Shown here: positions 63,176-64,000 of the stretch, in pieces | How the letters are laid out: each line of letters starts with the position of its first letter | Numbering within the stretch: position 1 is the stretch's first letter | NCBI GenBank assembly: GCA_949287925.1 | Contig: CASEIR010000066.1 | Span: forward strand, 1-64,000 | DNA length: 64,000 bases | Reading direction: 5' to 3' | DNA from: an uncultured Lachnospiraceae bacterium | GTDB taxonomy: Bacteria > Bacillota > Clostridia > Lachnospirales > Lachnospiraceae | The notes under the pieces: model-generated | Databases searched by the model: none | The model's input: only the letters and a program-made list of their open reading frames with translations | What the model was told of the DNA's origin: nothing | Translations under genes and position numbers: made by a program

Positions 63176-64000
63176 ATGGAAGAAAACATAATGAAATTTT
63201 CGGAGAAATTGAAAGATCTGGTTGCACTAGGAAAGAAAAAGAAAAGTATTCTTGAGATTCAGGAAATCAATGATTTCTTCTCCGACATGGAACTTGAAGC
63301 TGAACAGATGGAGAAAGTATTCGAATATCTGGAGTCCAATAATATCGATGTCCTGAGAATCAGCGGAGACGACGAAGATCTGGACGATGTAGACATTGTA
63401 ATCTCTGAAGAAGATGAAGTGGATATGGAAAAAATTGATCTGTCTGTTCCGGATGGAATCAGTATCGAGGATCCTGTGCGCATGTATCTGAAAGAGATTG
63501 GAAAAGTTCCTCTTCTGAGCGCGGATGAGGAAGTAGAGCTTGCGAAACGGATGGCAGACGGCGATGAAGAGGCCAAAAAACGTCTGGCAGAAGCGAACCT
63601 TCGGCTTGTGGTCAGCATAGCCAAACGATATGTGGGTCGTGGAATGCTGTTCCTGGATCTGATTCAGGAAGGAAATCTGGGATTAATTAAAGCGGTGGAA
63701 AAGTTTGATTATCATAAAGGCTTCAAGTTCAGTACTTATGCTACATGGTGGATACGTCAGGCGATTACAAGAGCGATTGCCGATCAGGCAAGAACGATTC
63801 GGATACCTGTTCATATGGTTGAGACGATCAATAAACTGATCCGTGTTTCCAGACAACTGCTGCAGGAGCTGGGGCGTGAACCCACGCCGGAGGAGATCGC
63901 CGCGCAGTTGGACATGCCGGTAGAGCGTGTCCGTGAAATCCTGAAGATTTCGCAGGAACCGGTATCTTTGGAAACCCCGATCGGAGAAGAAGAGGACAGT
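63176..64000 (+). CDS. rpoD: RNA polymerase primary sigma factor RpoD (partial)
   Basis: 275 codons up to the window edge; C-terminus missing. GAGAGGA lies upstream of the ATG. Region 1.1-like acidic N-terminus, region 1.2 [18 protein letters not shown] near residue 100, region 2 [39 protein letters not shown] and [20 protein letters not shown] near residues 142-207, and region 3 start [13 protein letters not shown]. This is the housekeeping sigma factor. Region 4 lies beyond the window. Confidence 0.95.
   Translation, partial: MEENIMKFSEKLKDLVALGKKKKSILEIQEINDFFSDMELEAEQMEKVFEYLESNNIDVLRISGDDEDLDDVDIVISEEDEVDMEKIDLSVPDGISIEDPVRMYLKEIGKVPLLSADEEVELAKRMADGDEEAKKRLAEANLRLVVSIAKRYVGRGMLFLDLIQEGNLGLIKAVEKFDYHKGFKFSTYATWWIRQAITRAIADQARTIRIPVHMVETINKLIRVSRQLLQELGREPTPEEIAAQLDMPVERVREILKISQEPVSLETPIGEEEDS

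Noticed and set aside
1..64000. CRISPR array, intact insertion sequence, rRNA operon
   Set aside because: No regularly spaced direct repeats, no transposase frame and no rRNA sequence seen.

Overview
The window reads as chromosome of a strictly anaerobic, spore-forming clostridium of the Lachnospiraceae type. This rests on a complete selenium-dependent glycine reductase operon with two in-frame UGA (selenocysteine) codons, a SpoVT-type sporulation regulator, the SCIFF peptide with its radical SAM maturase, the fused SecDF, oxygen-independent HemZ, several families seen mostly in Lachnospiraceae (DUF5716, DUF5717, DUF6465, DUF5662), strong AGGAGG ribosome sites and gene order typical of Firmicutes. 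No rRNA, CRISPR array or intact transposase is visible. Three tRNAs are present: Ala(CGC), Gly(GCC) and Leu(AAG).

Layout. (1) 1-3.2 kb is accessory DNA: the start of a PLD-domain DEAD-box helicase on the minus strand, three small co-directional genes including a sigma-like factor, an AT-rich gene with a nucleotide-modification-associated (Nmad2) domain, and a broken excisionase-type HTH gene. (2) 3.2-8 kb: TPP riboswitch and thiT, a YbaK-type deacylase, DUF6465, tRNA-Ala, a DUF5808 membrane protein and spoVT. (3) 7.5-12 kb: TIGR04086 membrane protein, SCIFF peptide (scfA), its radical SAM maturase (scfB) and secDF, a conserved clostridial neighbourhood. (4) 12-26 kb: housekeeping run recJ, apt, relA, MBL hydrolase, hemZ, hisS, aspS, tRNA-Gly, hom, then a MATE pump with MarR regulator facing an aminotransferase. 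(5) 26.4-31.8 kb: a tight three-gene operon of unknown function (DUF5717, an Hsp70/actin-like DUF5716 protein, a TPR protein). (6) 31.9-37.2 kb: polar amino-acid ABC transporter, purF, purB. (7) 37.4-47.1 kb: sodium/amino-acid symporter, then a glycine riboswitch and grdX-E-B-trxB-trxA-A, two hairpins, grdC-D. (8) 47.2-58.5 kb: a secreted repeat protein, a GNAT-ThrE fusion with its ThrE2 partner, a divergent sirtuin, gltX, a UvrD helicase, DUF1292, an orphan sugar-binding lipoprotein, a GlgX-like protein that has lost its catalytic acids, TraX and DUF5662. (9) 58.5-64 kb: tRNA-Leu, polyphosphate:AMP phosphotransferase, and dgt-dnaG-rpoD (rpoD runs off the end).

How the genes work together. 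Block 7 is a glycine-fermentation module: glycine enters (probably through the symporter), binds the riboswitch and relieves a terminator. GrdE/GrdB activate glycine, GrdA carries the carboxymethyl-selenoether, thioredoxin and its reductase supply electrons, and GrdC/GrdD release acetyl phosphate. The best candidates for undescribed biology are the DUF5717/DUF5716/TPR operon, the GNAT-ThrE fusion, the catalytically dead GlgX-like protein, the divergent sirtuin and the 16-bp inverted repeat next to the tRNA-Gly promoter.
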